Source: Holophagales bacterium (GTDB taxonomy: Bacteria > Acidobacteriota > Thermoanaerobaculia > UBA5066). From it: a stretch of DNA of 64,000 bases. A model generated the notes under the pieces. The model did not search any database and was not told the DNA's origin. It saw only the letters and a list, made by a program, of their open reading frames with translations. Position numbers and translations under genes: made by a program. Position 1 is the first letter of the stretch, and each line of letters opens with the position of its first letter. This document shows, one piece after another, positions 16,724 to 24,371 of this stretch. The stretch is taken from NCBI GenBank assembly GCA_016714815.1, contig JADKBZ010000007.1:97019-161018 (forward strand), given 5' to 3'.

Positions 16724-17497
16724 ATGAGCCTTCTCGACGACCTTCTGGCGACGCTGCCCGACGCGCCGGTGCGCACGGTCCTCGTCGGCGTCCACTGGAC
16801 CGTCGTCTGCAGCCGGGGCTGCGGCCTGGCGTCCACGATCCCCGGCGACGGGCCGCACGGCCACGCGGCCGTGCGCGATGTCGGCCGCCTGCACCGAAAG
16901 AGCGCCCGGGAGCTGGCCGAGTACGCCCGCTCGGGCAACACGGTGGAGGCCGGTATCGGCGTGGCGGCCATCAACTCGCTCCTCGACCTCGACGAAAGCA
17001 GCGCCGTGGAGGTCAACGCCTCGCGCGTCCTCGCCGAGCGTGGGCGTGGGCGGACCGTGGCGATCGTGGGGAGCTTCCCGTTCATCCCCCGGCTGCGCGA
17101 GCAGGTCGGAGAGCTCTGGGTCCTCGAGCAGCGCCCCTCCGAGGGCGAGTACCCCGCCTCCAGCGCGGCGACCCTGATCCCGCAGGCCGACGTCGTCGCG
17201 ATCACCGGCAGCGCACTCGTCAACGGCACCCTGGACGGCCTCCTCGCGCTCTGCCGCCCGGAATCCCTCGTGATGGTTCTGGGGCCGAGCACCCCCCTGT
17301 CGCCAATGCTCTTCGACCACGGGGCGAACCTCGTTTCGGGCGCGCGCGTCGTGGACGAGGAGGCGGTGCTCAGGACCGTCGGGCAGGGGGCGACGTTCCA
17401 GCAGGTCGAGGGGGTCCGGCTCCTGACCATCGAGCGGAGACATGACGAAATGACGAAACACAAGAGAACCAGCGTGAAACCGCCGGGTGCGGCGTAG
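16724..17497 (+). CDS. DUF364/DUF4213 Rossmann-like protein, putative heavy-metal chelation family
   Basis: A 257-residue protein. The N-terminal DUF4213 part (LVGVHWTVVCSRGCGLAST, then GIGVAAINSLL) and the C-terminal Rossmann-like DUF364 part (TVAIVGSFPFIPRL, ADVVAITGSALVNGTL, VMVLGPSTPLSPMLF) are both clear. Members occur mainly in anaerobes, methanogens and metal-accumulating bacteria, and are linked to metal chelation without a settled reaction. GGGAGGAAAC before the ATG at 16724 decides the start. It lies 38 bases before the seleno-peroxiredoxin gene and may be co-transcribed with it. Confidence 0.82.
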   Translation: MSLLDDLLATLPDAPVRTVLVGVHWTVVCSRGCGLASTIPGDGPHGHAAVRDVGRLHRKSARELAEYARSGNTVEAGIGVAAINSLLDLDESSAVEVNASRVLAERGRGRTVAIVGSFPFIPRLREQVGELWVLEQRPSEGEYPASSAATLIPQADVVAITGSALVNGTLDGLLALCRPESLVMVLGPSTPLSPMLFDHGANLVSGARVVDEEAVLRTVGQGATFQQVEGVRLLTIERRHDEMTKHKRTSVKPPGAA

Positions 17498-17535
17498 GAT
17501 GGACACGGCCCCGAGGGGGCCGGAAAGGAGCCGCG

Positions 17536-18246
17536 ATGAGCGAACCCCAGGGTTGCGGCCGTGTGACGGGCGCCGTCTCCAGCGACGGGGCTCCGCCCGC
17601 TCCCAGCCCGGAATCCACTCTGAAGAAGGAGGTCCTCGTGACGGCACGCCCGGGGCAGAAGGCCCCTGAATTCACAGCCCCGTCCTACTACCGTGGCGGC
17701 TTCACCCCCGTGAAGCTCGCCGATTTCGCAGGCAAGTGGGTCCTCCTCTGCTTCTACCCGGGGGACTTCACCTTCGTCTGAGCGACGGAAGTGTCGGCGG
17801 TCGCCGACAATTACGCACGGCTCCAGGCGCTGGGGGTCGAGGTCATCTCGGTCAGCGTCGACAGTCACTTCGTACACAAGATGTGGAACGACCACGAGCT
17901 CGTGAAGATGGTCGAGGGCGGAGTCCCGTTCCACATGGCCTCCGACCAGGCCGGGAACATCGGCCGCGCCTACGGCGTCTGGGACGAGGGCCAGGGAATC
18001 GAGCTCCGGGGACGGTTCCTGATCGACCCCGACGGCGTGATCCAGGCGATGGAGGTGATGACGCCTCCCGTCGGCCGCAAGCTCGCCGAGACGATCCGAC
18101 AGGTGCAGGCGTTCCAGCTCGTCCGCGCCTCCAAGGGGACGGAGGCGACGCCCGCGGGCTGGATGCCGGGCGATCTCGTTCTCAAGCCCGGGCCCGACCT
18201 CGTCGGAAACGTCTGGAAGGTCTGGAAACCCTCTCAGGAGAAGTAG
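17536..18246 (+). CDS. selenocysteine-containing AhpC/Prx-type peroxiredoxin
   Basis: Reading from ATG 17536 (AAAGGAG upstream), the peroxiredoxin sequence runs LLCFYPGDFTFV, then an in-frame TGA (17779-17781), then ATEVSAVADNYARL to the stop at 18246 (236 residues if TGA is read). In AhpC/Prx1-type enzymes this position is the peroxidatic Cys (FVCPTE), so the TGA replaces it exactly. This is the pattern of known bacterial seleno-peroxiredoxins. A SECIS-like hairpin follows 11 bases later. No cysteine remains after Sec82, so a C-terminal resolving Cys is absent. Cys7 and Cys72 lie N-terminal. The enzyme would reduce peroxides in the cytoplasm using a thiol donor. Selenocysteine biosynthesis genes are not in this window. 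Confidence 0.9.
17793..17808 (+). promoter_or_regulatory. bacterial SECIS-like hairpin after the Sec TGA
   Basis: Eleven bases after the in-frame TGA lies GTCGGC-GGTC-GCCGAC, a perfect six-pair stem with a GGUC loop. The loop begins 17 bases after the TGA, inside the window used by bacterial SECIS elements bound by SelB, and has the G-U pair expected at the apex. It is embedded in coding sequence, as in fdhF. The assignment rests on structure and position. Confidence 0.8.
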
Positions 18247-18268
18247 GCCCCGCTTGCGGGAAGAGGGC

Positions 18269-18308
18269 CGCGGGGAGCCGGGCGGCGTGCGTCGCTCCGC
18301 TCCCCGCG
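18269..18308 (+). terminator. strong hairpin after the seleno-peroxiredoxin gene
   Basis: CGCGGGGAGC at 18269-18278 pairs perfectly with GCTCCCCGCG at 18299-18308, a 10-pair GC-rich stem 23 bases after the stop codon. The following TTGCCCTT is not a real U-tract, so this may be a Rho-assisted or attenuating structure rather than a classical intrinsic terminator. Confidence 0.5.
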
Positions 18309-18379
18309 TTGCCCTTCGCATCGGCGGGCGCCTGGGGACTCGAGTCTCCTCGACCGATGCAACGAAGCACAGGTATCGT

Positions 18380-19750
18380 GTGACCGTGCGGAAGCCGGCG
18401 ACGACCGACGCGATCCTCGAGAGCATCTCCGACGGCGTCTTCACGGTCGACGCCGAGTGGCGCATCACGTCGTTCAACCGGGCCGCCGAGAAGATCACCG
18501 GCGTCTCGCGGAAGGAAGCGATCGGCCGGCGCTGCGCCGAGGTCTTCCGCTCGAGCATGTGCGGGCCCTCGTGCGCCCTGCAGCGGACGCTGAAGACCGG
18601 CCGGCCGATCATCGGGAAGTCCGGATACATCGTCGTGGCGGACGGGACCCGGGTCCCCGTCAGCATCTCGACCGCCGTCCTCAGGGATACGCGCGGCAAC
18701 GTGACCGGCGGGGCGGAGACGTTTCGCGACCTCTCCGACGTGGAGGCTCTCAGGGAAGAGCTCGAGGGGAAGTCCCGCGTCGGGGACCTCTCCAGCCGCA
18801 GTCCGCTCATGCAGAGGCTCTTCGAGGCGCTTCCGACCATCGCCGCGAGCCCGAGCACCGTCCTCCTCCTCGGCGAGACCGGTACCGGCAAGGAGCTCGT
18901 GGCGCGGACGATCCACGCGCTCAGCCCCAGGGCCCGTGGGCCGTTCGTCGCGGTGAACTGCGGCGCGCTTCCCGACACGCTCCTCGAGTCGGAGCTCTTC
19001 GGATACCGGGCCGGCGCGTTCACGGGCGCCGCGAGGGACCGGCAGGGCCGGTTCGCGATCGCGCAGGGAGGGACCCTCTTCCTCGACGAGATCGGCGAGG
19101 TGAGCCCGGCGTTGCAGGTGCGGCTCCTTCGGGTCCTGCAGGAGCGGACCTACGAGCCCCTCGGCGCGAACCGGTCCGAGACGACGGATGCGCGCGTGAT
19201 CGTCGCCACGAACCGGGACCTCGCCGCGCGGATGCGCGAAGGGCTCTTCCGGGAGGACCTCTACTACCGCGTGAACGTCGTCCGCGTCGAGCTGCCCCCG
19301 CTGCGCCGGAGGAAGGAGGACATTCCTCTTCTCGTGGACGAGCTGATCGCGCGTTTCAACCGGCTCCAGAAGCGCTCCGTGAAAGGGTTCACCGGCGAGG
19401 CCCTGTCGCTCCTCATGGCGCACGAATGGCCCGGGAACGTCCGCGAGCTCGCGAACGTCGTCGAGCGAGCCTTCGTCGTCTGCGGCGACAGGCATATCGG
19501 TATCGCCGACCTCCCCGAAGAGCTGACGGGCCGCGCCTCGTCGGGCGCCGGCGGGCTGGACATCCGGTCCGCCCACGCCGTCCTCGACGCCCAGGCGATC
19601 CGCACGGCCCTCGAGCGGCACGGGTTCAACCGCCTCGCAGCGGCGAAGGAGCTCGGCATCCACAAGACGACGCTCTTCCGGCGGATCCGCAAGCTCGGCA
19701 TCGAGCTCCCCGGGCGGGACGGCCGGTTGGCTCGGGATCCAGCGGAGTAG
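18380..19750 (+). CDS. sigma-54-dependent activator with PAS sensor domain
   Basis: A 456-residue NtrC-family activator. A PAS domain (about residues 8-120) contains the cysteine motif FRSSMCGPSCALQ, common in PAS sensors of anaerobe regulators. The AAA+ domain follows, with Walker A GETGTGKE (about 165), GAFTGA (about 211, the sigma-54 contact loop), Walker B GGTLFLDEIGE and the arginine finger region. A Fis-type HTH lies at the C-terminus (NRLAAAKELGIHKTTLFRRI). The GTG at 18380 is the first suitable start after upstream stops; GTG 18386 is an alternative. A sigma-54 promoter and an inverted repeat directly downstream suggest it switches on the NifX/MinD operon. Confidence 0.92.
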   Translation: MTVRKPATTDAILESISDGVFTVDAEWRITSFNRAAEKITGVSRKEAIGRRCAEVFRSSMCGPSCALQRTLKTGRPIIGKSGYIVVADGTRVPVSISTAVLRDTRGNVTGGAETFRDLSDVEALREELEGKSRVGDLSSRSPLMQRLFEALPTIAASPSTVLLLGETGTGKELVARTIHALSPRARGPFVAVNCGALPDTLLESELFGYRAGAFTGAARDRQGRFAIAQGGTLFLDEIGEVSPALQVRLLRVLQERTYEPLGANRSETTDARVIVATNRDLAARMREGLFREDLYYRVNVVRVELPPLRRRKEDIPLLVDELIARFNRLQKRSVKGFTGEALSLLMAHEWPGNVRELANVVERAFVVCGDRHIGIADLPEELTGRASSGAGGLDIRSAHAVLDAQAIRTALERHGFNRLAAAKELGIHKTTLFRRIRKLGIELPGRDGRLARDPAE

Positions 19751-19777
19751 CACGAGCGCTTCCGTAGCCCCCGAACA

Positions 19778-19797
19778 GAGTAGCCGCAGCGCTACTC
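19778..19797. promoter_or_regulatory. inverted repeat, likely activator binding site
   Basis: GAGTAGC (19778-19784), six bases, then GCTACTC (19791-19797) form a perfect dyad, and a further GAGTAGC lies at 19745-19751. The dyad centre is about 110 bases upstream of the -12 element at 19897, the usual spacing for an upstream activator sequence of an NtrC-type protein. It is immediately downstream of the activator gene. Confidence 0.6.
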
Positions 19798-19883
19798 CGG
19801 CACGTCGTCAGGCCCTGCCTCGGGATCACGCATCCTGTTTTCCGGACGTCATTTCGAAGATATTTCGGGCTCAGGCCCTGTGC

Positions 19884-19899
19884 TGGCTCCGCGCTTGCT
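19884..19899 (+). promoter_or_regulatory. sigma-54 (-24/-12) promoter
   Basis: TGGCTCCGCGCTTGCT at 19884-19899 matches the sigma-54 pattern TGGCAC-N5-TTGCA/T. The invariant GG and GC are ten bases apart. The predicted transcription start, around 19909-19911, would leave almost no leader before the GTG at 19911. Either that gene is translated from a near-leaderless message or its start lies elsewhere. Confidence 0.75.
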
Positions 19900-19910
19900 C
19901 TTCCCTCCCC

Positions 19911-20429
19911 GTGGACCGACGCCGACCCTCCAACCGATCGAAAGCGGCCTTTCCCTTCTGGGATGGACGCATCGCACCCGTCTTCGACACGGCGCGGGAT
20001 CTCCACGTGGTGGAAGCCGAGTCCGGGCGCGTCGTTTCGAGAGCGGAAGAGTCGCTCCCCCCGGGGCCGCCGGATCGGATGGTGGCTCGCCTCGCCGGCC
20101 TCGGCGTCGACACGCTCGTCTGCGGGGCGATCTCGCGGCCGATGCGGGAGGTGGTCGCCGCCTCCGGCATCCGGGTCATCTCGTTCGTCTCCGGCGAGCG
20201 GGACGAGGTCGTTCAGGCGTGGCTCGGCGGCGGCCTCGACCAGCCGGCCTTCACGATGCCCGGCTGCGGCGGTCGTCGCCGCGCGCGAGTCAGGGGACGG
20301 TTCGGGCGAGGAGACGTCGGGTCATGCCTTTGCCCTGCTTGTGGACACTCCGAGCCTCACGAGCGCGGAATTCCCTGCGTTCAGAGGACGTGCCCGAAAT
20401 GCGGCACCGCGATGACGCGGGCCACCTGA
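19911..20429 (+). CDS. NifX/dinitrogenase iron-molybdenum cofactor-family protein with zinc-ribbon tail
   Basis: A 172-residue protein. The NifX/NifB-C fold (COG1433 type) is seen in FPFWDGRIAPVFDTARDLHVV, then VDTLVCGAISRPMREVV and IRVISFVSGERDEVVQAWL, ending FTMPGCGG. A Cys-rich tail follows (CLCPACGHSEPHERGIPC, then CPKC), which forms a likely zinc ribbon. NifX-domain proteins bind iron-sulfur or FeMo-type clusters. The start is taken as GTG 19911; no ribosome binding site is visible and the sigma-54 start site is adjacent. First gene of the sigma-54-linked operon. Confidence 0.82.
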   Translation: MDRRRPSNRSKAAFPFWDGRIAPVFDTARDLHVVEAESGRVVSRAEESLPPGPPDRMVARLAGLGVDTLVCGAISRPMREVVAASGIRVISFVSGERDEVVQAWLGGGLDQPAFTMPGCGGRRRARVRGRFGRGDVGSCLCPACGHSEPHERGIPCVQRTCPKCGTAMTRAT

Positions 20430-20443
20430 AAGGAGATCGCATC

Positions 20444-20659
20444 ATGCCCAGAAGAGATGGAACAGGACCGAAGGGGCGGGGTACGGGGACCGGCCGCGGA
20501 AGGGGTCACTGCGGCGGCGGCGGGACGCCTGCCAAGGCCAGCAGCCCCGAGACTCCCGGCGACGCCGCGCCCGGAGCGGGCCACGGCGGGCGCCGCAGGA
20601 GGATTCGGGGAGGAGCCGGCCACGGCGTCCCGCCCGCCGATCCAGCGCGAGAGAAGTGA
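20444..20659 (+). CDS. DUF5320-type small Gly-rich protein
   Basis: A 71-residue protein beginning MPRRDGTGPKGRGTGTGRGR, the recognisable N-terminus of the DUF5320 group (typically MPxGDGTGPxGxGPxTGRG). These are almost always encoded beside NifX/MinD-type genes in anaerobes. It is rich in Gly, Arg and His with one Cys in GHCGGGG. AAAGGAG is well placed before the ATG. Molecular role unknown; a metal-binding or scaffold role is often assumed from context. Confidence 0.75.
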   Translation: MPRRDGTGPKGRGTGTGRGRGHCGGGGTPAKASSPETPGDAAPGAGHGGRRRRIRGGAGHGVPPADPAREK

Positions 20660-21102
20660 TGGCGAAGATCGGGATCATCATCTGCGCCCGCTACAAGGAC
20701 TGCGGTGGCGGCAAGTGCCTGCGGTCGATGCGCGAACGCCGCGGCGCTTTCTCGGCCTACCCGGCCGGAGAGCCGCTGGAGATTGTCGGCTACTCGACCT
20801 GCGGCGGCTGCCCGGGCGGGAACGTCGAGTACGTCCCCGCCGAGATGAAGAAGAACGGAGCCGAGGCGATCCACCTCGCCACCGGCCTCGTCGTCGGGTA
20901 CCCGCCCTGCCCCCACATCCGCGAGTTCAAGCAGTACATCGAGACCGCGTACGGCCTGCCCGTGGTGGTCGGGACGCACCCCGTCCCAGAGAAGTACCGG
21001 AAGGTCCACGAGCAGCTCCCCTTCTGGCAGCAGAAGGAGATGGCCGAGCTCGCCGGTCCACTCCTGAACGAGGACCGGGCGATCCAGGCGGCCTACGATT
21101 GA
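20659..21102 (+). CDS. CGGC-domain protein
   Basis: A 147-residue protein with multiple conserved cysteines: CARYKDCGGGKCLRSM at residues about 9-24, STCGGCPGGN near 47-56, and GYPPCPHI. The STCGGC motif defines the CGGC domain family, proposed to bind metal through its cysteines and histidines. ATG 20659 overlaps the stop of the DUF5320 gene. A decayed paralogue lies at 34925-35144. Reaction unknown. Confidence 0.85.
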   Translation: MAKIGIIICARYKDCGGGKCLRSMRERRGAFSAYPAGEPLEIVGYSTCGGCPGGNVEYVPAEMKKNGAEAIHLATGLVVGYPPCPHIREFKQYIETAYGLPVVVGTHPVPEKYRKVHEQLPFWQQKEMAELAGPLLNEDRAIQAAYD

Positions 21103-21116
21103 ACGAAAGGGAAACG

Positions 21117-21479
21117 ATGAATATCGTATTTTCAACTTCGGGAGATAGCCTCGACGCCCCGCTGGACGCCCGGTTCGGCCGGGCGCCGAAGTTCCTCCTC
21201 TACGACCTCGAGGCCGGGCTGGCCCGGCTCATCGACAACAAAGAGGGCCGAGCCGCGAGCCAGGGAGCGGGAATCCAGGCCGCCGAGAGCGTCGCCCGCG
21301 CCGGGGCCGGGGCCGTCGTCACGGGCCACTGCGGCCCGAAGGCTTTCGCGGTCCTGCGCACGGCCGGCATCAAGGTCTACTCCTGTCGTGCCGCCACCGT
21401 CGGGGAGGCGCTGGCCCAGTACCGGTCGGGAGCACTGGTCGAGCAGACCGAAGCGGACGTGGCGGGCCACCACGCATGA
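21117..21479 (+). CDS. NifX/dinitrogenase iron-molybdenum cofactor-family protein
   Basis: A 120-residue stand-alone NifX-fold protein: MNIVFSTSGDSLDAPLDARF, GRAPKFLLYDLE, then AGAGAVVTGHCGPKAFAVLR and a C-terminal helix. The GHCGPKA loop carries the cysteine often found in this family. GAAAGGGA precedes the ATG at 21117. It overlaps the MinD gene by four bases, the usual partner arrangement. It is probably a carrier or sensor of an Fe-S cofactor. Confidence 0.87.
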   Translation: MNIVFSTSGDSLDAPLDARFGRAPKFLLYDLEAGLARLIDNKEGRAASQGAGIQAAESVARAGAGAVVTGHCGPKAFAVLRTAGIKVYSCRAATVGEALAQYRSGALVEQTEADVAGHHA

Positions 21480-22321
21480 AGGTCGCAATCGCTTCGGGCA
21501 AAGGGGGAACCGGCAAGACGACGGTAGCCGTGAACCTGGCTCGTGCCTGGGGCGTTCCGGTTCAGCTCCTCGACTGCGACGTCGAGGAGCCGAATGCCCA
21601 CCTCTTCCTCGGTGGCGAGCCGGGGAACGAGGTCCCCGTTTTCATCAAGATCCCGTCCGTCGACGAGGCTCTCTGCGACGCGTGCGGCGAGTGCGGGCGC
21701 TTCTGCGAGTTCCACGCGATCGTCGTCGTCGGGAAAGCTCCCCTCGTCTTCCCCGGCATGTGCCACGCCTGTGGGGGGTGCGCGAAGGTCTGCCCGCGCG
21801 GCGCCATCCGGGAAGTGGACGAGAGGATCGGCGTCGTCGAGACACGAAAGGCGGGGACCGTCTCGCTGACCCTCGGCCGGCTGGACGTCGGCGTGAGCAT
21901 GGCGCCGCCGCTCGTCCACGCCGTGAGGAAGCAGATAAGGGAAGGGTCTCCGGTGATCCTCGACGCCCCGGCAGGGACGTCGTGCACGGTCGTCGCGACG
22001 CTGCGTGAGACGGACTTCGTCGTCCTCGTCACCGAGCCGACGCCGTTCGGCCTCCACGACCTGACGCTCGCCGTCGACCTCGTTCGCGAGCTGCGCCTCC
22101 CCTTCGGCGTCGTCGTGAACCGCGTCGGGGTCGGCGACGACCGGGTCCACGCCTGGTGCCGGAAGGAGGGGATCGAGATCCTCCTCGAGATCCCGGACGA
22201 CCGGCGGATCGCCGAAGGCTACGCCCGGGGCCGTCTCCTGGTCGACGCGCTGCCCGAGTACGCGGGCCTCTTCCGCTCCCTCGCAGGCTCGATCCGTGCG
22301 CGGGTGGGAGTCGCGGCGTGA
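21476..22321 (+). CDS. MinD/Mrp-type ATPase with inserted 2[4Fe-4S] ferredoxin domain (first copy)
   Basis: A 281-residue protein with the deviant P-loop GKGGTGKT at residues 9-16. A ferredoxin insertion follows with two clusters (CDACGECGRFCEFHA and CHACGGCAKVCPRGA, about residues 65-115), then the switch region ILDAPAGTSC and the MinD-like C-terminal half. Such CooC/MinD-like proteins couple ATP hydrolysis to metal-cluster transfer. It is encoded with NifX, a radical SAM and a second copy of itself, all by four-base overlaps. The two copies probably form a heterodimer. Confidence 0.9.
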   Translation: MKVAIASGKGGTGKTTVAVNLARAWGVPVQLLDCDVEEPNAHLFLGGEPGNEVPVFIKIPSVDEALCDACGECGRFCEFHAIVVVGKAPLVFPGMCHACGGCAKVCPRGAIREVDERIGVVETRKAGTVSLTLGRLDVGVSMAPPLVHAVRKQIREGSPVILDAPAGTSCTVVATLRETDFVVLVTEPTPFGLHDLTLAVDLVRELRLPFGVVVNRVGVGDDRVHAWCRKEGIEILLEIPDDRRIAEGYARGRLLVDALPEYAGLFRSLAGSIRARVGVAA

Positions 22322-23310
22322 GCGCCCGGGAGCGCCCTTTCAAGCACGTCTACGGCCCGGTCCCGTCCCGCCGGCTCGGCCGGTCCCTCGGCGTCGACCT
22401 CGTCCCGTTCAAGACGTGCAGCTACGACTGCGTCTACTGCCAGCTCGGCCGCACGACGACGAAGACGACGGAGAGGAAGGAATACGTCCCGGTCGAAGAG
22501 GTCCTCTCCGAGCTGCGCGAGAAGCTGGCGGCCGATGAGCCGTGCGACTTCATCGGCCTCGCGGGCTCCGGCGAGCCGACGCTCCACTCCGGGATCGGAA
22601 CGCTCATCCGGGCGATCAAGGGATTGACGAAGATCCCGGTCGCCGTCCTGACGAACGGCTCGCTCCTCTGGATGGAGGACGTGCAGGAGGATCTTCTCGG
22701 CGCCGACTTCGTCCTCCCCTCTCTCGACGCAGGCGATGCGCATCTCTTCCAATGGGTCAACCGGCCCGCCGAAGCGATCTCGTTCGAGCGGATGGTCGAC
22801 GGCCTCGAGTCGTTCACGAAGCGCTTCCCGGGAGAGGTCTGGCTGGAGGTTCTCCTCCTCGACGGCGTCACGGCCTACCCCGCCCAGGTGGAGAAGATCG
22901 GTGCTCTCGTCCGCCGGATCGGACCGGCACGGGTCCAGCTGAACACGGCCAGCCGGCCGCCCGCCGAGCTGTTCGCCCGGGCCGTCTCCGAGAGCCGGAT
23001 GCTCGCGCTGGCGAGCCTCCTGCCGGGCCGGGTGGAGGTCCTGACGGCCCGAGAGGAGGCGGGATCCCATGGCGAATCGGGCGCGGACCCGAGCGAGCCG
23101 GAGATCCTGACGCTCCTCGCCCGGCGGCCCTGCACGGCGTCCGACGTGGCCGTGGGACTCGGCCTTCACGTGACCGAGGCGCTCAAGCACCTCGAACACC
23201 TGTGCGCCGCAGGGACGGTGAAGACCGCCACGACCGACGACAGGACCTTCTACATCGTCACGGAGAGAAGCCCGCGGACGGAGTCGCCCGCGGAGAGGCA
23301 CGCAGGATGA
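22318..23310 (+). CDS. radical SAM protein with C-terminal winged-helix-like domain
   Basis: A 330-residue protein with the radical SAM cysteine motif CSYDCVYCQLG (about residues 38-48) preceded by KHVYGPVPSRRLGRSLGVD, the signature of the COG0731-like group that accompanies MinD-ferredoxin pairs. A GEPTLH SAM-binding motif follows. The last 80 residues (EPEILTLLARRPCTASDVAV to FYIVTER) resemble a winged helix. It is encoded between two MinD genes, with GTGA and ATGA overlaps. Substrate unknown. A decayed fragment of a paralogue lies at 35186-35262. Confidence 0.9.
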   Translation: MSARERPFKHVYGPVPSRRLGRSLGVDLVPFKTCSYDCVYCQLGRTTTKTTERKEYVPVEEVLSELREKLAADEPCDFIGLAGSGEPTLHSGIGTLIRAIKGLTKIPVAVLTNGSLLWMEDVQEDLLGADFVLPSLDAGDAHLFQWVNRPAEAISFERMVDGLESFTKRFPGEVWLEVLLLDGVTAYPAQVEKIGALVRRIGPARVQLNTASRPPAELFARAVSESRMLALASLLPGRVEVLTAREEAGSHGESGADPSEPEILTLLARRPCTASDVAVGLGLHVTEALKHLEHLCAAGTVKTATTDDRTFYIVTERSPRTESPAERHAG

Positions 23311-24179
23311 GGGAGATCGTCGTCATCAGCGGCAAGGGAGGGACGGGCAAGACGAGCCTGACCGCCTCCTTCGCGATCCTCGCCGACCGTCCGGTCGTCG
23401 CCGACTGCGACGTGGACGCGGCCGACCTGCACCTCGTCCTCTCGCCGACGGTCGTCGAGCGGCACGAGTTCCGGAGCGGGCACGAAGCGGTCATCCGCGA
23501 GGCGGAGTGCCTCGGCTGCGGGATCTGCCTGGAGGAATGCCGGTTCGACGCCGTGAGGCGGATCGAGATGGCCGGAGGGCGCGCCACGTACTCCGTCGAC
23601 CCGACGGCGTGCGAGGGGTGCGGCGTCTGCGTCCGCTTCTGCCCGGAGCACGCCATCGACTTCCCCGAGCGGCGCTCCGGCGAATGGATGGTCTCGGCCA
23701 CCCGCTGCGGCCCGATGGTCCACGCCCGCCTCGCCACCGCAGCCGGCAACTCCGGCAAGCTCGTCTCGACGGTGAGGCAGGAGGCGCGCCGGATCGCCGA
23801 GGAGAAGGGGCGGCCCCTCGTCCTCGTCGACGGTCCCCCGGGAGTCGGCTGTCCCGTCATCGCGTCGGTCACGGGGGCATCCCTCGTCCTGGCGGTAACG
23901 GAGCCGACCGTCTCCGGGGAACACGACCTCGAGAGAGTCCTCTCCCTCGCGAGGCACTTCGACGTCCCGACGGCGGTCTGCGTGAACAAGTGGGACCTCG
24001 ACCCCGGCATGGCGGACCGCATCGAGCAGAGTGCCGTGAAGGCCGGCGCCCGCCTCGCGGGACGCGTCCGCTACGACCGGGGCGTCACCGCCGCCCAGCT
24101 GGAGCGGCGCGCCGTCGTGGAGACGGACGCCCCGAGCGCGGAGGACGTGCGGCGCGTGTGGGAGAACCTCGCCGGGTAG
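23307..24179 (+). CDS. MinD/Mrp-type ATPase with inserted 2[4Fe-4S] ferredoxin domain (second copy)
   Basis: A 290-residue paralogue of the protein at 21476: P-loop GKGGTGKT (9-16), ferredoxin motifs CLGCGICLEECRFDAVR and CEGCGVCVRFCPEHAIDF, switch VDGPPGVGCPV, and VNKWDLDPG for nucleotide recognition. It overlaps the radical SAM gene by four bases and ends the operon. A 192-base spacer follows, holding a short open segment (EIGGYWLRLNVSC type) without a start codon. Confidence 0.9.
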   Translation: MREIVVISGKGGTGKTSLTASFAILADRPVVADCDVDAADLHLVLSPTVVERHEFRSGHEAVIREAECLGCGICLEECRFDAVRRIEMAGGRATYSVDPTACEGCGVCVRFCPEHAIDFPERRSGEWMVSATRCGPMVHARLATAAGNSGKLVSTVRQEARRIAEEKGRPLVLVDGPPGVGCPVIASVTGASLVLAVTEPTVSGEHDLERVLSLARHFDVPTAVCVNKWDLDPGMADRIEQSAVKAGARLAGRVRYDRGVTAAQLERRAVVETDAPSAEDVRRVWENLAG

Positions 24180-24371
24180 CCGCGGACAACCTCCCCGCGT
24201 GCGAGGCCGCGAAACGAACACGGGGCGGTCCTTCATGCACGGGCGCTCCAGGAGATCGGAGGCTACTGGCTGCGTCTCAACGTGTCGTGCGCCGAGGTCG
24301 TCGTCGTCGACGCCCGGGGCATAGAATGTTCGACCGACTGATCCTGTTCAATGCGACCGGGAGAAGCGGGC

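Noticed and set aside
14017..19023. Very long open frames on the minus strand opposite the repeat protein, DUF364, peroxiredoxin and activator genes
   Set aside because: Antisense open frames are expected in such GC-rich DNA. The translation is low-complexity Arg/Pro/Gly without motifs, while the plus strand carries recognisable families.
24219..24348. Open segment reading ALQEIGGYWLRLNVSCAEVVVVDARGI-like sequence after the second MinD gene
   Set aside because: It has a coding-like look but no start codon, no ribosome binding site and no recognisable family. It may be a relic, but support is too weak to annotate.
24351..24371. ATG at 24351 as the start of the PocR/PAS protein
   Set aside because: ATG 24372 has a better ribosome binding site and matches the usual start of a receiver domain (MKILAIDDN).
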